Assembly: GCA_023228725.1 (NCBI GenBank)
Contig: JALOAQ010000069.1
Location: forward strand, 1-16,288
Source of the DNA: Bacteroidales bacterium
GTDB lineage: Bacteria; Bacteroidota; Bacteroidia; Bacteroidales; ML635J-15
Direction: 5' to 3'
DNA: 16,288 bases
Under the pieces are notes generated by a model that was given only the letters and a program-made list of their open reading frames with translations, was not told where the DNA came from and did no database searches. Position numbers and translations under genes: made by a program. Of the stretch, positions 1 to 6,752 are shown one piece after another; within the stretch, counting starts at the first letter, position 1, and each line of letters starts with the position of its first letter.

Positions 1-43
1 ATGCTTTAATTTGATATCTTTGTTCTTTGGTTAAATGTTTCAT
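1..43 (-). CDS. IS30-family transposase, N-terminal fragment (runs off left edge)
   Basis: Only the first 14 codons are in the window; they read MKHLTKEQRYQIKA on the minus strand from an ATG at 43. This opening (M-x-H-L-T-x-E-Q-R-Y-x-I) is the characteristic start of IS30-family transposases, just before their N-terminal helix-turn-helix. The catalytic DDE domain would lie outside the window, so intactness cannot be judged. The call rests on recognition of a short but distinctive motif. A non-transposase HTH protein is possible but less likely, because the region upstream also looks like an IS leader. Confidence 0.7.
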   Translation of the reverse strand, partial: MKHLTKEQRYQIKA

Positions 44-96
44 CCTGCAACTTATTTTGGGAGACTTAGGCGGCAAGATAATAAACTTTACCCATT

Positions 97-136
97 CAAG
101 GAAAGAGATAGGTGAAAAATTCCTATCCTTTCTTTG
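97..136. other. Stem-loop in the transposase leader
   Basis: Arms 97-112 and 122-136 pair over 15 positions, with one G-T wobble (100/133) and one bulged A (106), around a 9-nt loop. It lies 54 bp upstream of the transposase ATG. There is no T-run after the stem on the minus strand, so it is not an ordinary intrinsic terminator. A role limiting transposase expression from outside transcription is inference. Confidence 0.55.
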
Positions 137-245
137 AAAAAAATTTATTACTTGTGCTTGCATCTTTTATGTTATTAAAAGTTGCATTTACTAATTGAAC
201 TTACAATCTCTTGAATATGCTTCTATACTTAACAATAAAAATAAA

Positions 246-1337
246 TTAATTGCCTAGAGTTCTTTTAAAAAAGTGTTTTGGATCTCCTTTTTCGCCATAT
301 CCAACTGTGTCACCTGCTAAAGCAATTTGTTTTTCTAAATTTTTAATGTAATTATCTGTTTCGGGTATAATATCAGGTTTTCCTTTATAAAGATTATAAC
401 TTTTATGATAATGTAAAGGAGTAATATTAGGCATAATAACATTTGCTCCAACTCTAATTCCTTCTTCTCTTCCGTCAGGGTTTATAGCTTGAAGTGCGGT
501 TGCAGAAGCTATGTTTACGTCTCTCATTAAAATACGTAAAACTGCTATCATTTTTAGACTTAAAAAATATCTTTCTTCTACAGGTAATAATAAATCTTTA
601 TATTGATAAAGTGGCGTATTTTCATGTTCTATATATGGACCCATTCCAACCATGTCAATATCAAGTTTTTTCATAAATAATAAATCATCAGCTAAGTCTT
701 CAATAGTTTGAAATGGCAAACCAATCATTACGCCTGTACCTGTCATATATCCTAATTTTTGCAGATTATAAAGATTTTCTATTCTTTTTTCGTAATTATG
801 TAGTTTGTCTTGTGGGTGAATTTGTGCAAAAAGTTTAGGGTTTGAACTTTCAATTCTAAGCAAATATCTTGTAGCTCCTGCATCAAACCAGCGTTTAAAA
901 GTGTCAATTTTTTGTTCGCCAAGAGAGAGGGTAATTCCGGGCTGTTTTTCTCCCATTTGGCTGATTTTTTTTATTAAATATTCAACTTTATTGATAAAGT
1001 TTGTGTCCATCCTTTCTCCCGATTGAATTACTACAGAGCCCCAGTCGCGGTCTAGTGCATATTGTACAGAGTTAAAAATTTCTTCGTCAGAAACAACATA
1101 TCTTTCAACCTCTTTGTTGCTGTTTCTAATACCGCAATATAAGCAGTTTTTTGAACAAATATTTGATAATTCTATTAAGCCACGGAAATATGTAAAATTA
1201 CCTACGCACTTGGATTTTATTTCAGCTGCTTTTTTAAAAATTAATTCCGAATTTTCTTTATCAGCTGATAATAAAATAATTAAATCATCTTTATTTAGAA
1301 CTGAGTTTTGAAGGATATCTGCTATTTTATTGTGCAT
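246..1337 (-). CDS. hydE: [FeFe] hydrogenase H-cluster radical SAM maturase HydE
   Basis: This 363-aa radical SAM enzyme belongs to the HydE family, which works with HydG and HydF to build the diiron subcluster of [FeFe]-hydrogenases in the cytoplasm. The [4Fe-4S]/SAM motif CSKNCLYC (C61, C65, C68) is followed by GIRNSN, typical of HydE. Further family marks are QSGE (104-107), a YLLRIESSNPKLF segment with HP shortly after, and GMGPYIEHENTPL near residue 230. The only other cysteine is C44, so the cysteines that hold an accessory C-terminal Fe-S cluster in some HydE proteins are absent; that cluster is known to be dispensable. No hydF, hydG or hydrogenase gene is nearby. The ATG at 1337 is the family start and lies 20 bp from a possible promoter. 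PylB and BioB are related but fit the motifs less well. Confidence 0.9.
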   Translation of the reverse strand: MHNKIADILQNSVLNKDDLIILLSADKENSELIFKKAAEIKSKCVGNFTYFRGLIELSNICSKNCLYCGIRNSNKEVERYVVSDEEIFNSVQYALDRDWGSVVIQSGERMDTNFINKVEYLIKKISQMGEKQPGITLSLGEQKIDTFKRWFDAGATRYLLRIESSNPKLFAQIHPQDKLHNYEKRIENLYNLQKLGYMTGTGVMIGLPFQTIEDLADDLLFMKKLDIDMVGMGPYIEHENTPLYQYKDLLLPVEERYFLSLKMIAVLRILMRDVNIASATALQAINPDGREEGIRVGANVIMPNITPLHYHKSYNLYKGKPDIIPETDNYIKNLEKQIALAGDTVGYGEKGDPKHFFKRTLGN

Positions 1338-1357
1338 ATCTATTGTCTTATGTGGGA

Positions 1358-1365
1358 CAAAATTA
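1358..1365 (-). promoter_or_regulatory. Possible hydE promoter -7 element
   Basis: On the minus strand this reads TAATTTTG, an exact match to the Bacteroidota -7 consensus TAnnTTTG, 20 bp from the hydE start codon. No TTTG is present at the usual -33 position, so the call is weak. Confidence 0.3.
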
Positions 1366-1412
1366 ACAAATATTTTTATGTTTTGTTCATTTTCCTGTTT
1401 TGAAAATTAATT

Positions 1413-1579
1413 TAAAAGAGGCTGTCTCAAAACAACTTTTAAAACAATAATCTTTCAAGGTGTTTCAGAAGTGTTAAAATGCAAGGCTCTGAAATTGAGG
1501 GCGAAGGAGCGTACAGAAGTACCTGACTGAGCCCGAATATTGAAAGAAGCAGTTTGACACTTATGAGACACCGCTTTTA
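1413..1579. mobile_element. MITE-like non-coding element with terminal inverted repeats
   Basis: The ends are near-perfect inverted repeats: TAAAAGAGGCTGTCTCA at 1413-1429, and at 1564-1579 the complement of TAAAAGCGGTGTCTCA (one mismatch, one bulge). Nested inside are TCTTTCAA (1451-1458) with TTGAAAGA (1540-1547), GGCTC (1485-1489) with GAGCC (1529-1533), and a small GTAC-agaa-GTAC hairpin (1511-1522). No credible ORF fits inside, and the interior is visibly more GC-rich than the flanks. The GGCTGTCTCA ends resemble those of insertion sequences in Bacteroidota, so a non-autonomous (MITE) element is the best reading. A structured RNA is the alternative. No second copy occurs in the window. 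Confidence 0.55.
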
Positions 1580-1601
1580 GTATTTGTTTTTATTTTCTAT
1601 T

Positions 1602-2462
1602 TTATTTTGCAGCTTCCAAAGTATTTAGCAATAAAGCTAATCTTGTCATAGGACCAACTCCTCCTGGAACTGGCGTGATATAAGAGCATTTTTCAGCAAC
1701 ATTTTCAAAATCCACATCTCCTGAAAGTTTAAATCCACTTTTAGTTTTATCGGATTTTACTCTTGTCGTTCCAACGTCAATTACAACTGCTCCTTGTTTT
1801 ACCATGTCGGCAGTAACAAAATTTGGTTTTCCCATGGCAGTAATTAAAATATCTGCCGAAAGACAAATTTCTTTAATATTTTTTGTTCTGCTATGAACAA
1901 CAGTTACAGTACTGTTCATTTCTTTTTGAGACATTAAAATACTAAGTGGACGACCTACAATATTGCTTCGTCCAATAATTACGCAATTTTTTCCAGAAGT
2001 TTCTATTCCGTATTTTTTCAAAAGAATTGTGATTCCCATTGGCGTAGCAGATTTAAAAGCGTCTAAACCTATTGTCATTTTTCCTACATTCATTGGGTGA
2101 AAACCGTCAACATCTTTTTCTGGTTTAATTGCTTCTATTACTTTTTGCTCGTTAAATTGTTGGGGTAAGGGAAGTTGAACAATAAAACCATCAACTAGAG
2201 GGTCTGAATTTAATTTGTCAATAATTTCGTAAAGTTCTTCTTCAGTCGCATCTTCATTTAAGCGTATTAAACTTGATTCAAATCTAACTTCTTGGCAATC
2301 TTTGATTTTATAACTTACATAAGATTCAGAGCCAGGATCATGACCAACTAATACAGCAGCTAGATGTGGAGCACGACCACGTTTTTCTTTAATTTGCAGA
2401 GATTTAATTTTGATTTCTTCTTTAATCTCTTTTGCAATTTTATTTCCTTCAATTAATTTCAT
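1602..2462 (-). CDS. folD: Bifunctional methylenetetrahydrofolate dehydrogenase / cyclohydrolase FolD
   Basis: FolD oxidises 5,10-methylene-THF with NAD(P)+ and hydrolyses the 5,10-methenyl-THF product to 10-formyl-THF, supplying one-carbon units for purines and formyl-Met. At 286 aa it is the normal family length. Visible signatures are the catalytic YVSYK segment (Y48, K52), QLPLP (96-100), KDVDGFHP (116-123), a Rossmann-fold loop IGRSNIVGRP (163-172) and the C-terminal PVPGGVGPMTR. It lies 54 bp downstream of ffh on the same strand, with no terminator between them, so co-transcription from the ffh promoter is likely. The start is ATG at 2462, preceded by an A-rich stretch with no Shine-Dalgarno sequence. 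Confidence 0.96.
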   Translation of the reverse strand: MKLIEGNKIAKEIKEEIKIKSLQIKEKRGRAPHLAAVLVGHDPGSESYVSYKIKDCQEVRFESSLIRLNEDATEEELYEIIDKLNSDPLVDGFIVQLPLPQQFNEQKVIEAIKPEKDVDGFHPMNVGKMTIGLDAFKSATPMGITILLKKYGIETSGKNCVIIGRSNIVGRPLSILMSQKEMNSTVTVVHSRTKNIKEICLSADILITAMGKPNFVTADMVKQGAVVIDVGTTRVKSDKTKSGFKLSGDVDFENVAEKCSYITPVPGGVGPMTRLALLLNTLEAAK

Positions 2463-2516
2463 AGTAATTTTGTTTTATGAGTTTTCTAAAATTTCAATAA
2501 TTAGGTATTATATAGT

Positions 2517-3833
2517 TTATCTTCTCGACATTTTTTTCTTAAATTTATTAGATGACATTGCTCTCATCATTTTTTTGGTTTCTTCAAATTGTTTTAACAA
2601 TCTATTTACTTCTGCAACAGTTGTTCCCGAGCCGTCAGCAATTCTTTTTCTTCTATTTCCGTTAATAATTTCAGGATTTGATCGCTCATACAAAGTCATA
2701 GAGTAAATTATTGCTTCAATTCCTTTAAAAGCGTCATCATCAATATCTAAATTTTTCATTGCTTTGCCAAGTCCGGGAATCATACTAGCCAAATCTTTTA
2801 TATTACCCATTTTTTTAATTTGTTTTATTTGGGCTAAAAAGTCTTCAAAATCAAATTGGTTTTTTGCAATTTTCTTTTGTAATTTTCTACTTTCTTCTTC
2901 GTCAAATTGTTCTTGGGCTTTTTCAACTAAAGAAACTATATCACCCATACCCAAAATACGGTCTGCCATACGCTCGGGGTGGAATATGTCTATAGCTTCC
3001 ATTTTTTCTCCTGTTCCAACAAATTTTATTGGTTTATCAACTACTGAGCGAATAGAAAGAGCTGCACCACCACGAGTATCACCGTCTAATTTGGTTAAAA
3101 TTACTCCATCAAAATTTAGTCTTTCATTAAATTCTTTAGCTGTATTAACTGCGTCTTGTCCGGTCATTGAGTCAACTACAAAAAGAATTTCTTGTGGATT
3201 AATAGCTTTTTTAATATTTTCTATTTCGTCCATCATTTCTTGGTCAACTGCCAAACGCCCTGCTGTGTCAATAATAACTAAATCATGCCCATACATTTTG
3301 GCGTGTTTAATTGAATTTTGAGCAATTTTTACAGGATTTTTATTATCATCTTCAAAATAAACTTTAACACCAATTTGTTCGCCAAGTACTTTAATTTGCT
3401 CAATAGCAGCCGGACGATAAACGTCGCAAGCAACTAAAAGTGGGTTTTTACCTTTTTTTGTTTTTAGCATATTAGCTAATTTTCCACTAAAAGTAGTTTT
3501 ACCTGAACCTTGAAGCCCTGACATTAAAATAATTGCTGGATTTCCTTTTATATTTATATCAACCGCCTTTCCACCCATTAATTTTGCAAGCTCATCATGA
3601 ACTATTTTAATCATCAATTGGTTGGGTTTCAAGGATTTTATAACATTTTGCCCCATAGCCTGTTCACGCACATCATCGCAAAAAGTTTTTGCAGTTTTAT
3701 AGTTTACGTCAGCGTCAAGCAAAGCTCTACGAACATCTTTTAAAGTTTCAGCAATATTTATTTCGGTAATTTTACCTTCGCCTTTTAATAATTTAAAAGA
3801 CCTCTCTAATCGTTCTGATAAATTTTCAAACAT
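2517..3833 (-). CDS. ffh: Signal recognition particle protein Ffh (SRP54 homologue)
   Basis: Ffh is the GTPase of the signal recognition particle. It binds 4.5S RNA and the signal sequences of nascent membrane proteins and docks with FtsY. The 438-aa protein has the standard order: helical N domain (about 1-95), then the G domain with P-loop GLQGSGKTT (106-114), DTAGR (189-193) and TKLDGDTRGG (247-256), then the M domain (about 300-438). The 4.5S RNA-binding motif RRKRIADGSGTTVAEVNRLL is clear in the M domain. The tail is short and very basic (ends KFKKKMSRR). It leads an apparent two-gene operon with folD and is divergent from rocD. The ATG at 3833 gives the conserved MFENLSERL opening. Confidence 0.97.
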   Translation of the reverse strand: MFENLSERLERSFKLLKGEGKITEINIAETLKDVRRALLDADVNYKTAKTFCDDVREQAMGQNVIKSLKPNQLMIKIVHDELAKLMGGKAVDINIKGNPAIILMSGLQGSGKTTFSGKLANMLKTKKGKNPLLVACDVYRPAAIEQIKVLGEQIGVKVYFEDDNKNPVKIAQNSIKHAKMYGHDLVIIDTAGRLAVDQEMMDEIENIKKAINPQEILFVVDSMTGQDAVNTAKEFNERLNFDGVILTKLDGDTRGGAALSIRSVVDKPIKFVGTGEKMEAIDIFHPERMADRILGMGDIVSLVEKAQEQFDEEESRKLQKKIAKNQFDFEDFLAQIKQIKKMGNIKDLASMIPGLGKAMKNLDIDDDAFKGIEAIIYSMTLYERSNPEIINGNRRKRIADGSGTTVAEVNRLLKQFEETKKMMRAMSSNKFKKKMSRR

Positions 3834-3863
3834 AGTACTTTAAAATCAATTTCTTATTTGTTG

Positions 3864-3871
3864 CAAAAGTA
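3864..3871 (-). promoter_or_regulatory. Likely ffh-folD promoter -7 element
   Basis: Minus strand reads TACTTTTG, an exact match to TAnnTTTG, 31 bp from the ffh start codon. No clear TTTG -33 box at 19-nt spacing. The rest of the 218-bp divergent gap to rocD is very AT-rich, and I found no convincing rocD promoter in it. Confidence 0.45.
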
Positions 3872-4051
3872 ATAAAAGTTTTTGTAAAATTGAATTTTGA
3901 ACTTTTTTGTTTTATACTTGAGTTTACACTTATTAATTTATGTTAAATAACAGATTAAATAAAAAAGTGAGTTTTATTTTTTTTATTTCAATAAAAACAT
4001 TACATTTTTGCTTTTTATAAAATTATTGTCAAATTTAAAATATTTAATACT

Positions 4052-5287
4052 ATGTCAAATGATGTAAAAAGAACTTCACAAGAATTTATTGATTTAGAAG
4101 CAAAATATGGCGCACATAATTACGCTCCAATTCCTGCAGTGCTTGATAGAGGCGAAGGTCCTTTTTTATGGGATGTTGAAGGGAAAAGATATTACGACTT
4201 TCTAAGTGCGTATTCGGCTGTAAATCAAGGTCATTGTCATCCTAAAATTGTTGGTGCTTTAGTTGAACAGGCACAAAAACTAACTCTTACTTCTAGAGCT
4301 TTTTATAATTCAACTTTAGGCGATTATGAAAAATTTATTACAGAATATTTTGGCTACGACAAAGTTCTGCCAATGAACACTGGTGCCGAAGCTGTTGAAA
4401 CTGCTTTGAAATTAGCTAGGCGTTGGGGAGTTGTTAAAAAAGGAATTCCTAATGATGAGGTTAAAATAATTTGTTGCGAAAGTAATTTCCACGGTCGTAC
4501 AATTTCAATTATTACTATGTCTAGCGACCCTGATTCTTATTCAAATTTTGGTCCTTTAACTCCAGGCTTTATTCGTATTCCTTATAATGATGTTGTGGCT
4601 TTAGAAAAAGTTTTGGAAGAACATGCTAAAACTGTAGCCGGTTTTATTTTAGAGCCAATTCAAGGCGAAGCAGGCGTTTTTGTACCAGATGAAGGCTACT
4701 TAACTAAGGCTAAATCTGTTTGCGAAAAATATAATGTTTTATTTATTGCAGACGAAGTACAAACAGGTATTGCACGCACAGGAAAATTGTTGGCTTGCGA
4801 TCATGAAAATGTACGCCCTGATATTGTTGTTTTAGGAAAAGCACTTTCAGGTGGAGTTATTCCCGTTTCAGCAGTTTTGGCTGATGATGATATTATGCTG
4901 ACTATTAAACCTGGTGAGCATGGTTCTACTTTTGGTGGTTTCCCTTTAGCAGGAAAAGTTGCCACTGCGGCTTTAGAAGTTGTTAGAGATGAAAAATTAG
5001 CAGAAAAAGCCGAATATTTAGGCAAAATTTTCCGAGAGGAAATGAATAGCATAAAATCAGACCTAATTAAATTAGTTAGAGGTAGAGGTATGCTAAATGC
5101 AGTAGTAATTAACAATAAACCTGGCAAAACTGCGTTAGATATTTGTATGGAAATGAAAGAATTAGGAGTTTTAGCAAAACCAACTCATGGAAATATTATA
5201 CGTTTTGCCCCTCCTCTTATTATTAGCGAACAAGAATTACGCGAAGCTATAGAATTAGTGAAAAAAGCTTTTAAAAAATTTGAATAA
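4052..5287 (+). CDS. rocD: Ornithine aminotransferase (ornithine--oxo-acid transaminase)
   Basis: This PLP enzyme moves the delta-amino group of ornithine to 2-oxoglutarate, giving glutamate-5-semialdehyde (then P5C/proline) and glutamate. The 411-aa length matches the family. Visible features are the N-terminal YGAHNYAPIPAVLDRGEG segment, typical of ornithine rather than acetylornithine aminotransferases, NTGAEAVETALKLAR (109-123), NFHGRT (145-150), the PLP-ring aspartate in IADEVQTG (D234) and the Schiff-base lysine in LGKALSGG (K263). HGSTFGG follows at 290-296. The gene stands alone with its own terminator 19 bp past the stop; no arginase or proline genes are nearby. The ATG at 4052 gives the expected N-terminus. 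Acetylornithine aminotransferase (ArgD) is the main alternative and is less likely. Confidence 0.93.
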   Translation: MSNDVKRTSQEFIDLEAKYGAHNYAPIPAVLDRGEGPFLWDVEGKRYYDFLSAYSAVNQGHCHPKIVGALVEQAQKLTLTSRAFYNSTLGDYEKFITEYFGYDKVLPMNTGAEAVETALKLARRWGVVKKGIPNDEVKIICCESNFHGRTISIITMSSDPDSYSNFGPLTPGFIRIPYNDVVALEKVLEEHAKTVAGFILEPIQGEAGVFVPDEGYLTKAKSVCEKYNVLFIADEVQTGIARTGKLLACDHENVRPDIVVLGKALSGGVIPVSAVLADDDIMLTIKPGEHGSTFGGFPLAGKVATAALEVVRDEKLAEKAEYLGKIFREEMNSIKSDLIKLVRGRGMLNAVVINNKPGKTALDICMEMKELGVLAKPTHGNIIRFAPPLIISEQELREAIELVKKAFKKFE

Positions 5288-5305
5288 AATTTAATAAATA
5301 AAAAG

Positions 5306-5337
5306 AAAACTGCCGTAATTTTATGGCAGTTTTTTTT
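5306..5337 (+). terminator. Intrinsic terminator after rocD
   Basis: AAAACTGCC (5306-5314) pairs perfectly with GGCAGTTTT (5325-5333) around a 10-nt AT-rich loop, and the stem runs into T8 (5330-5337). The downstream reading frame's only ATG (5323) lies at the 3' edge of the loop. Confidence 0.85.
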
Positions 5338-6009
5338 GCTATTTTGAAAAATATAGATAAAATATTAGAAAGAATTAAACAAGGCGAAGGCTTAAATCTA
5401 GATTTTAAACATTCTATAAATGATGCTAAAAAAATAGCTAGATCATTGTCGGCTTTTGCAAATACCAAAGGCGGTAGCTTATTAATTGGAGTTAGAGATA
5501 ATGGAAGTATTGCAGGCGTAAATTCTGAAGAAGAATATTTTATGATAGAAACCGCAGCACTTATTTATTGCAAACCTTCAATAGAATTTGCTGTGGATAA
5601 TTTTAATGTTTTGGGAAAGCAAGTTTTAGAAATAATAGTTGCAGAGGCTAAAAATAAACCTCATTTATCACCAGATAATGATGGGGTTTTTAGAGCTTAT
5701 CTAAGAGTGAATGATGAAAATATTATAGCTCCAAAAACTCTTGTGGAAGTTTGGAAGCGCTTGCAAAAAGGTGTTAAAGGAGTGAAAATTAATTTCGATG
5801 AAAATATTTCATTCTTGTTAAAAGAAATAAATCAAAATGGCAGTATTTCAAAATCTAGCTTTGTAAGACATACAGGTTTAAAAAGTATTGTAGCAAATAA
5901 AATTTTAACTAATTTGCTGATTATGAATATTTTAGATATAGAAATTACTGCTACTGAAACAAAATATATATTTAATAAAAATTTTGATTTTAATAAACAT
6001 GAGTTTTAA
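5323..6009 (+). CDS. Schlafen AlbA_2-domain (divergent AAA-4 type) protein with C-terminal winged-helix-like region
   Basis: The core is an AlbA_2/Schlafen-type nucleic-acid-binding domain (about residues 18-140), recognised from GEGLNLDFKHSI, then KKIARSLSAFANTKGGSLLIGVRDNG with GV following. The C-terminal part (about 160-220) looks like a winged helix (NGSISKSSFVRHTGLKS). Exact function is unknown; relatives are usually annotated as putative transcriptional regulators or ATP-binding proteins. The start is uncertain. The only suitable ATG (5323) sits inside the rocD terminator and adds a hydrophobic MAVFFAIL not expected in the family. A TTG at 5344, giving (M)KNIDKILERIKQGEG, suits the domain boundary better. 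The next in-frame ATG is inside the domain. It overlaps the Nudix gene by 11 bp, implying translational coupling. Confidence 0.8.
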   Translation: MAVFFAILKNIDKILERIKQGEGLNLDFKHSINDAKKIARSLSAFANTKGGSLLIGVRDNGSIAGVNSEEEYFMIETAALIYCKPSIEFAVDNFNVLGKQVLEIIVAEAKNKPHLSPDNDGVFRAYLRVNDENIIAPKTLVEVWKRLQKGVKGVKINFDENISFLLKEINQNGSISKSSFVRHTGLKSIVANKILTNLLIMNILDIEITATETKYIFNKNFDFNKHEF

Positions 6010-6418
6010 TTACGAATATCCGCGGGCCTTAAATACTGTAGATGCAATAATTATTTCAAAAAAGGAAAATAAAATATTGTTAATAAAACGCTTAAATCAA
6101 CCTTTCAAAGATTTTTGGGCTTTGCCAGGTGGCTTTATTGAAATGGAAGAAACTCTGCTTGAATCTGTGGAAAGAGAAGTTTTTGAAGAAACTGGTTTAA
6201 AAAATCTTGAATTAAAAGAATTTAGAGCTTATGGCGATCCAGGTAGAGATCCGCGTGGTAGAAATATAAGTTTTGTTTATTATGGATATTGCGAATATCC
6301 GGAATTAGCAAAAGCAGGCGATGATGCTAAAGATTTAAAATGGTTTAATTTGAACAATTTACCAAATTTAGCTTTTGACCACCAGAAAATTATAAACGAT
6401 TTTGTGCAAAATAATTGA
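5999..6418 (+). CDS. Nudix hydrolase, ADP-ribose pyrophosphatase-like
   Basis: Nudix enzymes cleave nucleoside diphosphates linked to another moiety, using Mg2+. The full Nudix box, G-x5-E-x7-R-E-V-F-E-E-T-G-L, spans residues 45-67 of a 139-aa protein. AYGDPGRDPRGR (78-88) and LPNLAFDHQKI near the C-terminus are seen in ADP-ribose/NAD-related and general-purpose Nudix proteins (COG1051 type), but the substrate cannot be read from sequence. I chose the ATG at 5999: it gives MSFNYEYPRALNTVDAI, whereas the upstream TTG at 5984 adds only five residues. The ATG falls inside the end of the preceding AlbA_2 gene (11-bp overlap), so the two are probably co-translated. Confidence 0.9.
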   Translation: MSFNYEYPRALNTVDAIIISKKENKILLIKRLNQPFKDFWALPGGFIEMEETLLESVEREVFEETGLKNLELKEFRAYGDPGRDPRGRNISFVYYGYCEYPELAKAGDDAKDLKWFNLNNLPNLAFDHQKIINDFVQNN

Positions 6419-6752
6419 TTATTAGTGTATTGTCCCAAAAAACTACTTTTGTTTTGAATTAAAAAATAAAAAAAAACTGACTTAGAATTAGTATAAATAA
6501 TCCTAAGGTGTGGAAATAGCTTAATATTTAAGTAGTTTTTTCTAGTTAGTTTTTTTCTATTACCTTGCCATTATCAAAGATTTCCAAATATACATTAGCT
6601 GTACTTAGCTAACAATTTTTATTGTTTCAGTATTGTGTATTTTTACTATTTAAGAAAGCTTTGTGTAAAATTCAGTTGAATTTTTTAAAATATGTAGTTT
6701 TTTAATTTTTCTCGTTTTGTATAATTTATAATATTGGAATGCGGTTTTTTTC
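6419..6752. other. 334-bp gene-free region with nested inverted repeats
   Basis: No gene is visible. A perfect 12-bp inverted repeat, AAAAAACTACTT (6437-6448) and AAGTAGTTTTTT (6530-6541), encloses a hairpin at 6481-6507 (CTTAG-A-ATTA / TAAT-C-CTAAG, 7-nt loop). Downstream are TTAGCT/AGCTAA (6595-6600/6607-6612) and AACAAT-tttt-ATTGTT (6611-6626). These could be a degenerate mobile element or a structured transcript. The rest is low-complexity A/T. Confidence 0.5.
6437..6541. repeat. 12-bp perfect inverted repeat enclosing a hairpin
   Basis: The two 12-bp arms are exact complements 81 bp apart, and the interior contains an independent hairpin. The left arm is preceded by TGTCCC, the sort of sequence found at IS ends, but this is not mirrored on the right. 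It may be a decayed small IS derivative; the low complexity of the arms makes chance similarity possible. Confidence 0.4.

Larger units (their letters stand above)
1..204 (-). mobile_element. Putative right end of an IS30-type insertion sequence
   Basis: The transposase start at 43 is preceded (minus strand) by about 160 bp of non-coding DNA with a strong hairpin, as expected for an IS leader and terminal repeat. The end of the element must fall before the hydE stop at 246. A candidate terminal repeat is the segment at 181-204 (starts gttgcatttacta), but the partner inverted repeat is outside the window, so this boundary is a guess. Confidence 0.4.

Noticed and set aside
1485..1560. Possible tRNA or riboswitch in the GC-richer interior of the 1413-1579 element
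   Set aside because: No cloverleaf, T-loop GTTC or known riboswitch core; the terminal inverted repeats explain it better as a mobile element.
2410..3321. Plus-strand open frames antisense to folD and ffh
   Set aside because: They are shadows of strongly conserved minus-strand genes; their translations are Ser/Ile/Phe-rich with no recognisable domain.
3900..4051. Candidate rocD promoters (TATACTTG near 3915; TACATTTTTG near 4001)
   Set aside because: Neither fits TAnnTTTG exactly, and no TTTG lies at the proper spacing.
6546..6608. A 20-codon minus-strand frame ending ANVYLEIFDNGKVIEKN, which looks protein-like
   Set aside because: It has a stop directly upstream, no start codon and no extension in other frames that I could join. 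It may be a remnant of a gene, but there is too little to call a pseudogene.
6694..6703. Second copy of GTAGTTTTTT, also part of the 6530-6541 repeat arm
   Set aside because: A 10-mer of such low complexity is expected by chance in this AT-rich DNA.
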